Shown in pieces: positions 53,553-62,654 of a stretch of 64,000 nucleotides of DNA. The position numbers and the translations under genes were made by a program. Below the pieces are notes generated by a model. The model did not search any database. It was not told the DNA's origin and saw only the letters and a program-made list of their open reading frames with translations. Within the stretch, counting starts at the first letter, position 1, and each line of letters begins with the position of its first letter. Origin of the DNA: Candidatus Poribacteria bacterium (GTDB lineage: Bacteria; Poribacteria; WGA-4E; WGA-3G). Where the stretch lies: the NCBI GenBank assembly GCA_958295945.1, contig OY282386.1, forward strand, positions 310,001 to 374,000, written 5' to 3'.

Positions 53553-54191
53553 TTGAGGTATATTCAACCGATACCATCTCTCCAAATATCACAATTCTTC
53601 CAGTTCCAATTAAGACAGACTCTCCTAACCTATACTTTGTTTGTTTTATGTTTTGCTGGTGGCTTAGAGGTTTACGCAGATAATTTCTTAGCACGCTGGG
53701 ATCATCAACTATTTGATCGTATTTACGATGCACCGCCACATAGCGAACCGTTGTGGACAGGGATGGAGTTAACTACAGAATTTGGACATTATCGAGCCGT
53801 TATGGGATTTTCTATTTTACTCATGGCTTATGGGAATGAAGATCGTCAAAACACAGGAAGGTTGTTGTCTTCAGCATACTTAAGCACTGGGATTCTTACT
53901 TACGGTGTAAAGCAGTTGGTTCGTAGGAAGCGACCCCTTGATGATATGCTTGGTAATCCATCTATGCCATCGGGGCATGCGTCTATTGCGTTTAGTGCTG
54001 CAACAATATTGGGTTATCGTTATCCAAGGTGGCGAATACCTTTATACATCGGCGCGGGATTGGTAGGTTTTTCGCGTGTTTATCTGGGTCGGCACTACAC
54101 TTCGGATGTGTTAGTAGGGGCAGTTATCGGAACTACTATGGGAGTGCTTGTTTGGCATAATCGTGTAACCTTGTTGGAATGGCAGTTTTAG
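53553..54191 (+). CDS. PAP2-family membrane phosphatase
   Basis: 212 residues with several hydrophobic helices. The three PAP2 motifs are present: 'KQLVRRKRP', 'PSMPSGHAS' and 'SRVYLGRHYTSDV' with the catalytic His. It may dephosphorylate undecaprenyl diphosphate or phosphatidic acid. Start is probably TTG 53553 with AAGGTGAG upstream. It follows the sulfatase by 25 nt. Confidence 0.88.
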   Translation: MRYIQPIPSLQISQFFQFQLRQTLLTYTLFVLCFAGGLEVYADNFLARWDHQLFDRIYDAPPHSEPLWTGMELTTEFGHYRAVMGFSILLMAYGNEDRQNTGRLLSSAYLSTGILTYGVKQLVRRKRPLDDMLGNPSMPSGHASIAFSAATILGYRYPRWRIPLYIGAGLVGFSRVYLGRHYTSDVLVGAVIGTTMGVLVWHNRVTLLEWQF

Positions 54192-54201
54192 AGGGTTACT
54201 T

Positions 54202-54336
54202 CTATGTGTTATTCTTGATATTGGGTTTGATATAGTCTATAAACCTTATAGGATCGGTTCCGTTTAGGTATTCTTCAATGTTTGTGTATCCATCGTTGTC
54301 TTTGTCCATTGATGTATCGAAAGCGTCATATCTTCT
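54202..54336 (-). pseudogene. Calcium-binding C-terminal tail remnant of an exported enzyme
   Basis: 45 codons open from a stop at 54337 to TAG 54202 on the minus strand: 'YDAFDTSMDKDNDGYTNI' then 'EEYLNGTDPIRF'. D-x-D-x-D-G-x-x-x-x-E is an EF-hand-like loop, and this tail is typical of pectate-lyase-like or other exported carbohydrate-active proteins of Poribacteria/Planctomycetes type. Nothing upstream continues it, so it is the end of a lost gene. Confidence 0.6.
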
Positions 54337-54425
54337 TTATCAGTACGTAGGTTGGGTAGAGCTTGCGAAACTCATAGGTGTCAACTTAAGGAAATTTCAA
54401 ATGCAGAAACTCTCTTTAGTCCCGT

Positions 54426-55656
54426 ATGAAGATTAATTTATTAATCGGGTAATAATCCCACATATCGTCCGAGCTTTCGTGAACCACCTATGAACTGTTC
54501 CATAAACGCAATTACCCGTTGTTAAAGGGTTTCCCAGTCATCAGTGAGACGATGTAAATGTCCAATAGATTGGTGCCCCCATCGCCAAAGTTTTTCAATT
54601 GGGTTCGTCCAAGGCGCATAGGTCGGTAGTTGTCCTATCTCTATTGGCAACTGAGGAAGTTTTCCTATTTTCGTAGAACCTTTCTCCCAACTCGGTGGGA
54701 GTGGCTTATTGAACGATGATCTCTGCGGCAAAAGTGCTTCCAAGAGACGCACATGGAGGTGAATAGGACGATTGTCTTGTCCCATATAAATGTGTTTAGC
54801 ATGAGGATACCGTTCACAAACTGCTGTGTCCAACGCATGTGTTGCTAACACGGTGGCACTTTCTACTTGATGGTAAACGACATCGCCAGTGTGTGTGCAG
54901 TGCACCTATCCCACAGCAGGTCAAATCCGAACCCAATCCCTGGTGGGCAAGCGGTTCTTTTGTGCCACGTTGTGTCCAATCTTTTGCTAATGTAGGGCAT
55001 CGGTGAAAAGCAAACTCGTCTTCGTCCAACGCAACATAGGTATCGGGATATTGCTTCGCTTGTTCCAACGCCTGAGCAACGCATATCATTTTTTCTTTGG
55101 ACGCAACATCAGGACTATGGATGTCCGTTCTACCACGCTTGTAGCTAATACCGAGCCGTGAGGAGAATGTCATGCACTCCCGGCACAGAGATGTTAGTCC
55201 GCCACGGCACTGATTCCTTGATCTGTTGCAGTGTCCAGCGCGTCGGATGTCCAGAGTGGGTATCTGGTGACATACCCACAATGGTTTGAAGTTCTTCCTC
55301 TGCGTCTTCTGCGGACTTCGGAGCAAACGCAGGTTTTCTGCCTCTTCCAGATTTGTGAAAGAGCCCAGGGATTCCTTGATCGCGAAACCGGCTCAACCAG
55401 CTATAGACGGTATCGGGTTTTCGTTTCTTCAACAGACTTTTCATTGCGACTTTATATGGAGACATACCTGAGCCGATCTTCAATATTGCAGCAGCACGCT
55501 CGCGCAAATAAACTGGTTTTCCATTATCTCGCAGTTTGCAAAGGGTGTTTTTTGTTCATCAGTGAGGTCAAGAGTGTGTCTTGGCATAGATTTTTTCCTC
55601 CTTGATAAACACTATAACAGATTTTTAGAATTACCCGTTTAATAAATTAATCTTCA
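54426..55656 (-). mobile_element. IS630-family insertion sequence, decayed
   Basis: 1231 bp. The ends ATGAAGATTAATTTATTAAT (54426) plus CGGGTAAT, and the complement at 55629-55656, match at 27 of 28 positions. A flanking TA duplication is not evident. The transposase gene inside is frameshifted. Confidence 0.85.
54522..55587 (-). pseudogene. IS630-family transposase with several frameshifts
   Basis: From ATG 55587 ('MPRHTLDLTDEQK') the coding sense changes frame near 55545, near 55155 and near 54905. The pieces still show an HTH ('SRFRDQGIPGLFHKSGRG'), 'ALDEDEF' (first Asp), 'MGQDNRPIHLH' (second Asp) and 'PWTNPIEKLWRWGH' (Glu). At least three shifts make it inactive. Confidence 0.85.
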
Positions 55657-55840
55657 TGAGCGTGCCTACTACCATGTCGGATCATTGAATAATATCTGAC
55701 ATGACACACATTAACATTTGTGATAAATACATCAGAAATCCCGAAAACTAAATAACACTGCACTGGAAGGAGGGTAAATTGAGGGTGTGTAAAGTTTTTG
55801 GCACTGTAGACGTCAATTCAAGTGAAAAACCTGTAACCTA

Positions 55841-55919
55841 TTGTAGGGCGGGGTCTCTGTGCCCCGCCATTCCTTGTCCTGTAAAGGCAACGGGCGGGCA
55901 CAGAGACCCGCCCCTACAA
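55841..55919. repeat. Palindromic intergenic repeat (GGGGTCTCTGTGCCCC type)
   Basis: TTGTAGGGCGGGGTCTCTGT and GCCCCGCC pair with the complementary arm GGGCGGGCACAGAGACCCGC ending CCTACAA, spacer about 21 nt. Confidence 0.85.
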
Positions 55920-56020
55920 TGGTGACTGGGATATTTTGCCAAAAACTCTACACACCACTGGAAGGGCACTAAATTGACGCATATAGTGTCAATTTAGCGA
56001 TTACACAACACAATTCCCTA

Positions 56021-56092
56021 TTGTTGGAGGGGTTTCTATCCCGATGGTTTTAGCCAACACTTGCCAAGCGGGGTTAGAAACCCCTCCAACAA
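56021..56092. repeat. Palindromic intergenic repeat (GGAGGGGTTTC type)
   Basis: TTGTTGGAGGGGTTTCTA and CCCG pair with CGGGGTTAGAAACCCCTCCA ending ACAA. Related arms occur at 16222 and 47248. Confidence 0.85.
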
Positions 56093-56268
56093 GAGAGGAT
56101 ATCCTTAAATTGAAGGATGAATCCGATAAAATTCGCATATCTGGAAATATTGAATCTGAACGATTGAAGATTTCTCCTCTTCATTCATTTTACATTGACT
56201 TTCAGAGAATAATCAGTTACACTTAATTCTTAATAAATTATACACATCTGAAAGGAATATACAGAATA

Positions 56269-56805
56269 ATGATACAATTGGGTTTGAAACCGAATCGTCT
56301 CTTAATTGGAATACTTTGTATAGTTTTTCTTTGTTTGACAATTTCACCTGTTCATGCAAAGAAACGATCAAATGGTCTTGCGATAACACTGCTAATATCT
56401 GGCATAGGTTTTCAGGTTGGTAGTACATTTTTGAATACTTCTGCAGAAAACAAGTATGAAGAATATCTTTCTGCTACAACCCAAGCTGATATCCAAAGCC
56501 TAAAAGATGAAACAGTTTTAAGAGAAAATGCAACGACAATCATGTCTCGGGTTGGGTATGGGTGTATTGGATTTGCTGTTTTATTCTCCATTATGAACCA
56601 ATTTCATAATGCAACTGTTGATACTGCCTCAACATCGGACAATCCAGGGAATGCATTCCTGAATAATCAATATCCATTGAGCATATCATCTTCACCCAAA
56701 ACAATGAATAATCAGACTTACGGTAGATCACAGTTATTTAGTGTTCAACCGAATTACGATTTTCAAACACAACGAGCAAGCCTACAATTCTTGTACCGTT
56801 TCTGA
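56269..56805 (+). CDS. Small exported/membrane protein of unknown function
   Basis: 178 residues, not recognised. Signal peptide or first helix at 11-29 ending 'VHA|KKRS', a second helix about 37-55 ('AITLLISGIGFQVGSTFL' as AITLLISGIGF), and a third about 95-110 ('VGYGCIGFAVLFSI'). The C-terminal third is Ser/Asn/Gln-rich and ends in an aromatic 'LQFLYRF', which resembles a final outer-membrane beta strand, though the rest does not look like a barrel. AAAGGAATATACAGAAT precedes ATG. First gene of a three-gene surface operon. Confidence 0.65.
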   Translation: MIQLGLKPNRLLIGILCIVFLCLTISPVHAKKRSNGLAITLLISGIGFQVGSTFLNTSAENKYEEYLSATTQADIQSLKDETVLRENATTIMSRVGYGCIGFAVLFSIMNQFHNATVDTASTSDNPGNAFLNNQYPLSISSSPKTMNNQTYGRSQLFSVQPNYDFQTQRASLQFLYRF

Positions 56806-56837
56806 TTTTACAAGAAAAATAATCTGTGGAGGATAAT

Positions 56838-57983
56838 ATGTTTTCATTGTGTTGCTTAAATAGAACTCAATCTAATCTTTCATATCGAATAAAAGGAATC
56901 CTGTTCCTATTACCTTTGTTCTTAATAATAACGATGATGGGGGCGTGCACAAATACTGGTGATTATGCAAATCCACTGGACGCAGAAAACCTGCGAACTT
57001 CTGGATCCCCAGATGGATTGAAGTTATTTCCAGGTGACAGAGAGGTGCGAATAACTTGGAATAAGATAGAATCTGAAGGTGTGAAGTCATACAAGATTTA
57101 CCGTCGTACAGATAGCAAATCAGATGAACCTTTTGAGTTAATCGGTACTGTAGATGCGACAAAAAACGAATTTGTGGATGACCAAAATATTCAAAATGAC
57201 CGTAAAGCTGCAAATGGAACAAATGTAGCTTATGAATATAGAATCTCCTATGTTGATATAAATGACGTTGAAACACCGAACCCTGAGAATCCACCAGATG
57301 TTTCTGCAGACCCAATTCGTGTATGGCCAACTGTCATTGTAACGCCAAGTATATCCCCACCGCAGCCAGTTGTAACACTCGGAGAACCTGCTGATCTCAG
57401 AGTCAATCTGTTTTGGGAGAACTACCCTTTTCCTAACGATTTTGATTCATTTCGGATATATATAGCATTTTATGAAGGTGTTGATGTTCCATTAAAATTT
57501 AAAGACGCAATTGAACTCACACGAGAACAAACCTTCTATGTTGATGGAAGTTTTCGTCACGATAATATTACCAAGGTTTACCGTATAGCAGCAGTGGATG
57601 AATTTGGCGTTGAAGGAATTACAGAAATTACTGCAACATCACCGAACCTGCCGCCTGCTCCTCCAGAAAATTTTCAAGCGCGCTATATAAGTCGTTCATT
57701 ATTTAATAATAAATATGATGTGATAATGGCATGGGATGACAACAACAAAGAGAATGACCTCATGGGATATCAGATATATTCCATAGATAAAGATGAAAAT
57801 TACGTTCCACGGCGATTGTTGAAACCGGGTGAAACAAGTGTAACTCTTTCCGGTGAAGATCCCATTGTTATTGGCGGAGACTTCTTTTTAAGAGTCTACT
57901 TCATTTCTGCATTTGACGACACCCCAACAGTTGAAGGTGAACGAGACGAAAGTATTTTAGTGGAAGCACAAGCATTCTATTGA
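56838..57983 (+). CDS. Fibronectin type III-like lipoprotein
   Basis: 381 residues. Lipoprotein signal ends 'MMGA|C' with C37; the unusually long N-region before the hydrophobic core (residues 1-20) is noteworthy. The mature part has three FN3-like modules: 'VRITWNKIESEGVKSYKIYRR', best read as RITWNKI and VKSYKIYRR (about 70-160), 'RVNLFWENYPFPNDFDSFRIY' as VNLFWENY and FDSFRIY (about 185-265), and 'VIMAWDDNNKENDLMGYQIYS' as IMAWDDNN and LMGYQIYS (about 290-375). GGAGGATAAT fixes ATG 56838. It is 32 nt after the previous gene, and its stop is 35 nt before the next gene's start. Confidence 0.82.
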   Translation: MFSLCCLNRTQSNLSYRIKGILFLLPLFLIITMMGACTNTGDYANPLDAENLRTSGSPDGLKLFPGDREVRITWNKIESEGVKSYKIYRRTDSKSDEPFELIGTVDATKNEFVDDQNIQNDRKAANGTNVAYEYRISYVDINDVETPNPENPPDVSADPIRVWPTVIVTPSISPPQPVVTLGEPADLRVNLFWENYPFPNDFDSFRIYIAFYEGVDVPLKFKDAIELTREQTFYVDGSFRHDNITKVYRIAAVDEFGVEGITEITATSPNLPPAPPENFQARYISRSLFNNKYDVIMAWDDNNKENDLMGYQIYSIDKDENYVPRRLLKPGETSVTLSGEDPIVIGGDFFLRVYFISAFDDTPTVEGERDESILVEAQAFY

Positions 57984-58018
57984 TAAACAAAATTAGAGAT
58001 GAGATTAAAGGAAATATT

Positions 58019-58960
58019 ATGTACTATATAAAACGAATCGCAATTTTAGCATTGTTACTATTCACTGCATTAAATACAGTAATCTACGCACAAACCCCGC
58101 CAGTTTCACAACTGACAACCATACATACCGCTGAACCGTTAGGTAAAGGTGGATCAATGACAACTTTCGGGTTGTTTCAGTATTCAAAAAAGACATTAGA
58201 ACCTGAAGAGCTGCAGACTGTCTTTATCGGTGGATTTGAACGACAAACACACGCTTCACTTGAAATAGAAACTTTCTTCATTCCTGTGCGTTTTACCTAT
58301 GGTTTAAGTAATCAGGTTGACCTTCATCTGGGTGCTACGCTCTCAGTAGGAAATGTCCACAAAGTGGTTGATGATTTTTACGATACGGATGAAGCAGGTG
58401 TCAATCCCAACCGTGTATATGATCAACCTTTAAATGAAGGATTAATTGGACTCAAATATAATCTAAAGCCTGAAAAAAATGATGGATTACCAAGTATCTC
58501 TATTGGGGCAGAATTCTTTGCCGGTTATACTGCGGATGATCGACTGAATAATAAAGAAGAATTTCTTGATCCTGATCCAATTGATGGATATCCATTCGCT
58601 GGTATAAACACTTATTTTGTAGCCACTCAGAGAGTTGGTGCATTTATTAAATTACACGGTGGCGCGGGAGTACTCCTTTCATCAAAATCTGTCCGCACGG
58701 CAGACTCATTTAATTTCAGCTACTTCGGTGGTGGTGAAATCGCAATTGCAGATAATATGTGGTTTGCAGCAGATTACGCTCGTGAACTGCTATATGCTGG
58801 AGTGAGTGTGTCAAACGTGATGGGTCTTGCTTTCCGATATGAAGTTTCCAGCACATTAGCATTTCAAATTGGAATAAACAACAATCCCGGTTTCCAGTTT
58901 AACCTGACACTTGGTGGCGAAAGATCTAAGGAAATGGAAGGCACTCAGTTGTTATTTTAA
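58019..58960 (+). CDS. Outer-membrane beta-barrel-like protein
   Basis: 313 residues. Signal peptide ends 'VIYA|QTPP'. The mature protein has alternating amphipathic strands with turns rich in Gly/Asn/Asp and ends 'NPGFQFNLTLGGERSK', with strand pairs such as 'SLEIETFFIPVRFTYGL' and 'VDLHLGATLSVGNVH', consistent with a 12-16-strand porin-like barrel. AAAGGAAATATT precedes ATG 58019. Together with the FN3 lipoprotein it probably forms an envelope complex. Confidence 0.75.
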   Translation: MYYIKRIAILALLLFTALNTVIYAQTPPVSQLTTIHTAEPLGKGGSMTTFGLFQYSKKTLEPEELQTVFIGGFERQTHASLEIETFFIPVRFTYGLSNQVDLHLGATLSVGNVHKVVDDFYDTDEAGVNPNRVYDQPLNEGLIGLKYNLKPEKNDGLPSISIGAEFFAGYTADDRLNNKEEFLDPDPIDGYPFAGINTYFVATQRVGAFIKLHGGAGVLLSSKSVRTADSFNFSYFGGGEIAIADNMWFAADYARELLYAGVSVSNVMGLAFRYEVSSTLAFQIGINNNPGFQFNLTLGGERSKEMEGTQLLF

Positions 58961-59011
58961 ATCGTAAGGTCTATAATTTGGAATCTTTGCTTTTACTAAC
59001 AACTATTAAAT

Positions 59012-59461
59012 ATGAGAGCAGTAATCCAGCGCGTCACATCTGCAAGTGTGAAGGTTGATGGCGAACTTGTGTCTGAAATCGGCACAGGATTGTTGATATT
59101 TCTCGGCGTTGCACATCAAGACACTGAAACTGAATTGCAATATATTGCTAACAAAGTTGCTAATTTGCGTATTTTTGAAGACGCAGATGGTAAAATGAAC
59201 CTTTCCTTGATTGATACAGGTGGTTCAGCCTTGGTCGTATCACAATTCACACTTTACGGAGATTGTCGGAAGGGGAGAAGACCCAGTTTCATTGATGCTG
59301 CCCGACCTGATGTTGCCAATGACTTATATGAACAGTTCATTTCTGTGCTAAAAGAGATGAACATACCCACACAAGGTGGGACTTTCCAAGCCATGATGGA
59401 TGTTCAACTCATAAATGACGGACCTGTTACAATTCTGTTGGATAGTAACAAACAGTTCTGA
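59012..59461 (+). CDS. dtd: D-aminoacyl-tRNA deacylase
   Basis: 149 residues, full DTD length. '[18 protein letters not shown]' opens the family; the active-site motifs are '[18 protein letters not shown]' (SQxxL with catalytic-site Thr) and '[11 protein letters not shown]' (Gly-Pro cross-subunit motif). It removes D-amino acids, and glycine from tRNA-Ala, from mischarged tRNAs in the cytoplasm. Start ATG 59012. Confidence 0.96.
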   Translation: MRAVIQRVTSASVKVDGELVSEIGTGLLIFLGVAHQDTETELQYIANKVANLRIFEDADGKMNLSLIDTGGSALVVSQFTLYGDCRKGRRPSFIDAARPDVANDLYEQFISVLKEMNIPTQGGTFQAMMDVQLINDGPVTILLDSNKQF

Positions 59462-59485
59462 ACCAATTATAAATACCTATTAATC

Positions 59486-60301
59486 ATGCTATATCCAAAT
59501 TACATTGATACTATCAAATTGGGTGACTGTATAGAATTGATGTCAGAAATGCCAAAGGAGTCTGTTGACCTTATCATCACAGATCCACCTTTTGCCATTG
59601 ACTTCAAAGCAACCCGGCATAATTATAACCGTGTAGATAACCGTGTCCTACAAGGATACAATGAGATTGAAGGGAATGATTATCTTACTTTTACTCTGAA
59701 TTGGCTCACAGAAGCTACCAAAGTGTTAAAAGATACTGGAAGTATGTATATCTTCTCAGGATGGAATTATCTTAAAGAACTATTGATTGCAATAGATGAA
59801 TGTGGACTTACAACGGTTAATCATCTCATTTGGAAATATCAATTCGGAGTTGTTACTAAACGGAAATATGTGACTTCTCACTATCACTGTTTATACTTAT
59901 GTAAAAACGACAAAAAAAGGATTTTCTTTCCTTACCAACGCTTTGATAAGGACGAAAAGACAGATAGTGGAGGGTCTGCACACTACAGAGATAAAGAAGA
60001 TGTATGGGAAATCAAAAGAGAGTATTGGCAAGGTGCAATGAAGACACCAACTAAATTACCTGCTGAACTAATTGAAAAAATACTTGATTATTCAAGCCAA
60101 AAAGGAGATGTTATTTTAGATCCGTTTTTGGGTTCTGGACAAGTAGCAGTAGTTAGCAAAATGAAGGAACGACATTATGTTGGATTTGAGATTGTCCCAG
60201 ACTATTATGAATTTGCAAACAAGAGACTTGAATCAGGAAGATATCTTATTCATCATACTGATGATGAACCATCATGGGGTTTGTTTAGAGAGGAGGAATA
60301 A
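59486..60301 (+). CDS. DNA methyltransferase of a type II restriction-modification system
   Basis: 271 residues. Motif IV 'TDPPF' (32-36) comes before the SAM-binding motif I 'DPFLGSGQVA' (about 205) and motif 'YVGFEI', the beta-class order, so it makes N6-methyladenine or N4-methylcytosine. It lies 24 nt after dtd and overlaps or abuts the restriction-nuclease frame, which protects host DNA from that enzyme. Recognition sequence unknown. Confidence 0.9.
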   Translation: MLYPNYIDTIKLGDCIELMSEMPKESVDLIITDPPFAIDFKATRHNYNRVDNRVLQGYNEIEGNDYLTFTLNWLTEATKVLKDTGSMYIFSGWNYLKELLIAIDECGLTTVNHLIWKYQFGVVTKRKYVTSHYHCLYLCKNDKKRIFFPYQRFDKDEKTDSGGSAHYRDKEDVWEIKREYWQGAMKTPTKLPAELIEKILDYSSQKGDVILDPFLGSGQVAVVSKMKERHYVGFEIVPDYYEFANKRLESGRYLIHHTDDEPSWGLFREEE

Positions 60302-60342
60302 AATCTGTAATAAATCAAATTATTTTAAAAACTGTTGAAGAA

Positions 60343-60972
60343 TTGAGAACTGAATCACGAAACATACCGAAAGTTTGGGATGGAAGAGTATCTATTATCG
60401 AAATGAAAGAGTCAGGATCAAGACAGTGGAGACAAATGGAGTGGATGGGGTTTTACTTTGAATTTCTCTGTCAGAAATATTTCACTAAGATAATTCAAAT
60501 TCCTGGTAAAAAGTATGGCAGGACAGAATTTGATGCTTTTTGTGAGATCTCATGGGACTTCAAATCACATGCAGCAAATACCACAAACCATACTGTCATA
60601 ACAAATGATATGGAAGCAATAATTAACACGATAAATGAATTCGGTTATTACGGTATTATCTTAGCAATAGGTGAAGTAGAGTACAATGATGAAGAAAGAA
60701 CATTCAAGAAATGGCATGATGAACTTAAGGAAGGAATCAGCAAATATGAGGTGAACCGAATAAATCGTGGAGCGATGTCGCGTAGAAGAAAAACTGAGTT
60801 TGTTTTGTCAGAAATTCACTTTCTCTGTTTTGATAGTGATACTTTACATGAATGCAGTGGTACTTTTCAAAAAGGCTTTAGAAACGCTGATGGCAGTCCA
60901 AGACGTGAAAAAATAACTGTCAATATTCGTAAAATTCCAGATGCTGCACTTGTTGCAACCCAAATATTTTAG
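60343..60972 (+). CDS. Probable type II restriction endonuclease, start uncertain
   Basis: At least 209 residues. A PD-(D/E)XK-like core is suggested by 'GRTEFDAFCEISWDFKSHA', best seen as E-F-D…W-D-F-K. It directly follows the methyltransferase, the normal R-M arrangement. The coding sense continues upstream of TTG 60343 to at least 60298 ('KSVINQIILKTVEEL'), and the strong ribosome site AGGAGG (60291-60296) points to a start near 60304, but no ATG, GTG or TTG exists there; ATA 60310 or ATT 60319 are the nearest in-frame options. Either a rare start codon is used or the original ATG is lost. Confidence 0.7.
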   Translation: MRTESRNIPKVWDGRVSIIEMKESGSRQWRQMEWMGFYFEFLCQKYFTKIIQIPGKKYGRTEFDAFCEISWDFKSHAANTTNHTVITNDMEAIINTINEFGYYGIILAIGEVEYNDEERTFKKWHDELKEGISKYEVNRINRGAMSRRRKTEFVLSEIHFLCFDSDTLHECSGTFQKGFRNADGSPRREKITVNIRKIPDAALVATQIF

Positions 60973-60999
60973 AATGAATTCTGTGATAGCGGTGACACC

Positions 61000-62640
61000 A
61001 TGCGTAACATCCCAACATCCATCGGTGAATACCTTCTCAAAAAACTCAAAAGTTACAACATAAAACACATCTTCGGCATTCCCGGGGATTATGTCCTCCG
61101 ATTCTACAAACTCATTGAGGAAAGCGATATACAACACATCGGGATGACCCGCGAGGACGCTGCAGGTTATGCCGCAGATGCCTATGCACGCACAAAAGGT
61201 ATGGGGGCAGTCTGTATTACTTACTGTGTAGGTGGATTATCAACGGTAAACGCTATCGCTGGTGCTTATGCAGAAAAATCTCCTGTAGTTGTAATAAGCG
61301 GTGCACCGGGTATCAAAGAACGCGACAAAGATGCACTCCTTCACCATAAAGTCAGAGATTTCCATACACAGCAACGAATATTTGACGAAATAACCGTTGC
61401 AACAGCACTCCTTGATGATCCTTTTACGGCATTCAACGAGATTGACCGTGTGTTAGATGCTGTTTATCATTATAAGCGTCCAGGATACATTGAACTCCCT
61501 CGAGATATGGTAGATGTTCGTGGCACGCACTATAAAAGTCCAGCAGATGGGAACCATTTAAGTGACCCTGATACATTAGATGCTGCAATTGATGATGCAA
61601 TCACCTTTATAAATCAGAGCAAGAATCCTGTTATTCTCGCAGGCGTAGAATTACATAGATTCGGTTTTCAGGACAAATTACTCAAACTCGTTGAGGAAAA
61701 ACGAATACCTGTGGTTGCCACGTTACTTGGCAAATCAGTTATTCCAGAATCACATCCGTACTACTTAGGAATTTATGAGGGAGCAATGGGTAGAGAGGAG
61801 ATTAGGAAGTTTGTTGAAGGTTCAGATTGCGTCATCATTCTCGGTGCGTTCATGACTGATGTAAATCTTGGTATATACACGGCAAACCTTGACCGTTCAC
61901 GCTCAATCTATGCCACATCTGAAAAAATAAATATCGGATTCCATACTTATGAAAGTGTGTTGTTTGTAGATTTCATAGATGGTATCAATGCATCAAAACT
62001 CCGTCGGCGCAGAAAACCGAACTTAGATTGGGCATCAACTGAGACTACACCATTTGAAGTTAATCCAAAGGCACAATTGACAGTTGAACGTCTATTTCAA
62101 CATCTCAACGAATTCATTACTGATGAAATTACTGTGATAGCAGATGTTGGGGATAGCCTATTCGGTGCGGCTGAATTGCGAATACAACAACATACGAATT
62201 TCCTGAGTCCAGCATATTATACATCAATGGGATTTGCTGTTCCCGCATCTGTCGGCGCGCAACTTAGCACACCGAATTCCCGTCCACTTGTCATCGTAGG
62301 GGATGGTGCATTCCAAATGACAGGCACAGAACTATCAACTGTCGTTCGTTACGGATTGAACCCAATCGTTCTTTTGCTGAACAATCACGGCTATGGAACA
62401 GAAAGGCATCTGTTGGAAGGAGAATTCAACGATATTGGATGTTGGAACTATAGTAGCATTACATCACTTTTTGGTTCTGGACAAGGTTTTCATGTTCATA
62501 CCGAGGGTGAATTTGATGATGCTATGAATACTGCTTTGAGCGAAACCCAACAATTTACCTTAATAGAAATTGAACTTGAAAAATTAGACAGATCACCCGC
62601 ACTGGCAAGATTAGCTGAACGGATGTCCGAAACAGTCTAA
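61000..62640 (+). CDS. ThDP-dependent 2-oxoacid decarboxylase (pyruvate/indolepyruvate decarboxylase family)
   Basis: 546 residues, three-domain ThDP enzyme. The N-terminal domain has 'FGIPGDYVLRFY' and the catalytic E52 in 'REDAAGYAADAYAR'; the C-terminal domain has the ThDP motif 'GDGAFQMTGTELS' ending at 'LLLNNHGYGTE'. 'GDYVL' and the missing acetolactate-synthase FAD segment favour a decarboxylase over acetolactate synthase. It would convert a 2-oxoacid such as pyruvate, phenylpyruvate or indolepyruvate to the aldehyde. ATG 61000; stop 15 nt from the convergent isomerase gene. Confidence 0.88.
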   Translation: MRNIPTSIGEYLLKKLKSYNIKHIFGIPGDYVLRFYKLIEESDIQHIGMTREDAAGYAADAYARTKGMGAVCITYCVGGLSTVNAIAGAYAEKSPVVVISGAPGIKERDKDALLHHKVRDFHTQQRIFDEITVATALLDDPFTAFNEIDRVLDAVYHYKRPGYIELPRDMVDVRGTHYKSPADGNHLSDPDTLDAAIDDAITFINQSKNPVILAGVELHRFGFQDKLLKLVEEKRIPVVATLLGKSVIPESHPYYLGIYEGAMGREEIRKFVEGSDCVIILGAFMTDVNLGIYTANLDRSRSIYATSEKINIGFHTYESVLFVDFIDGINASKLRRRRKPNLDWASTETTPFEVNPKAQLTVERLFQHLNEFITDEITVIADVGDSLFGAAELRIQQHTNFLSPAYYTSMGFAVPASVGAQLSTPNSRPLVIVGDGAFQMTGTELSTVVRYGLNPIVLLLNNHGYGTERHLLEGEFNDIGCWNYSSITSLFGSGQGFHVHTEGEFDDAMNTALSETQQFTLIEIELEKLDRSPALARLAERMSETV

Positions 62641-62654
62641 TAATAGTTCACCTA

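Larger units (their letters stand above)
55657..56268. other. Repeat-rich intergenic region
   Basis: 612 bases without a supportable gene. It contains a REP-like half (GAGCGTGCCTACTACC at 55657), two large palindromes (55841-55919 and 56021-56092) and, before 56269, the promoter region of the surface-protein operon. A 60-codon frame at 56044 runs through a palindrome and is not credible. Confidence 0.65.

Noticed and set aside
56044-56226. 60-codon frame with ATG in the repeat region before the envelope operon
   Set aside because: It runs through the arm of a palindromic repeat, has no ribosome site and its protein resembles nothing.
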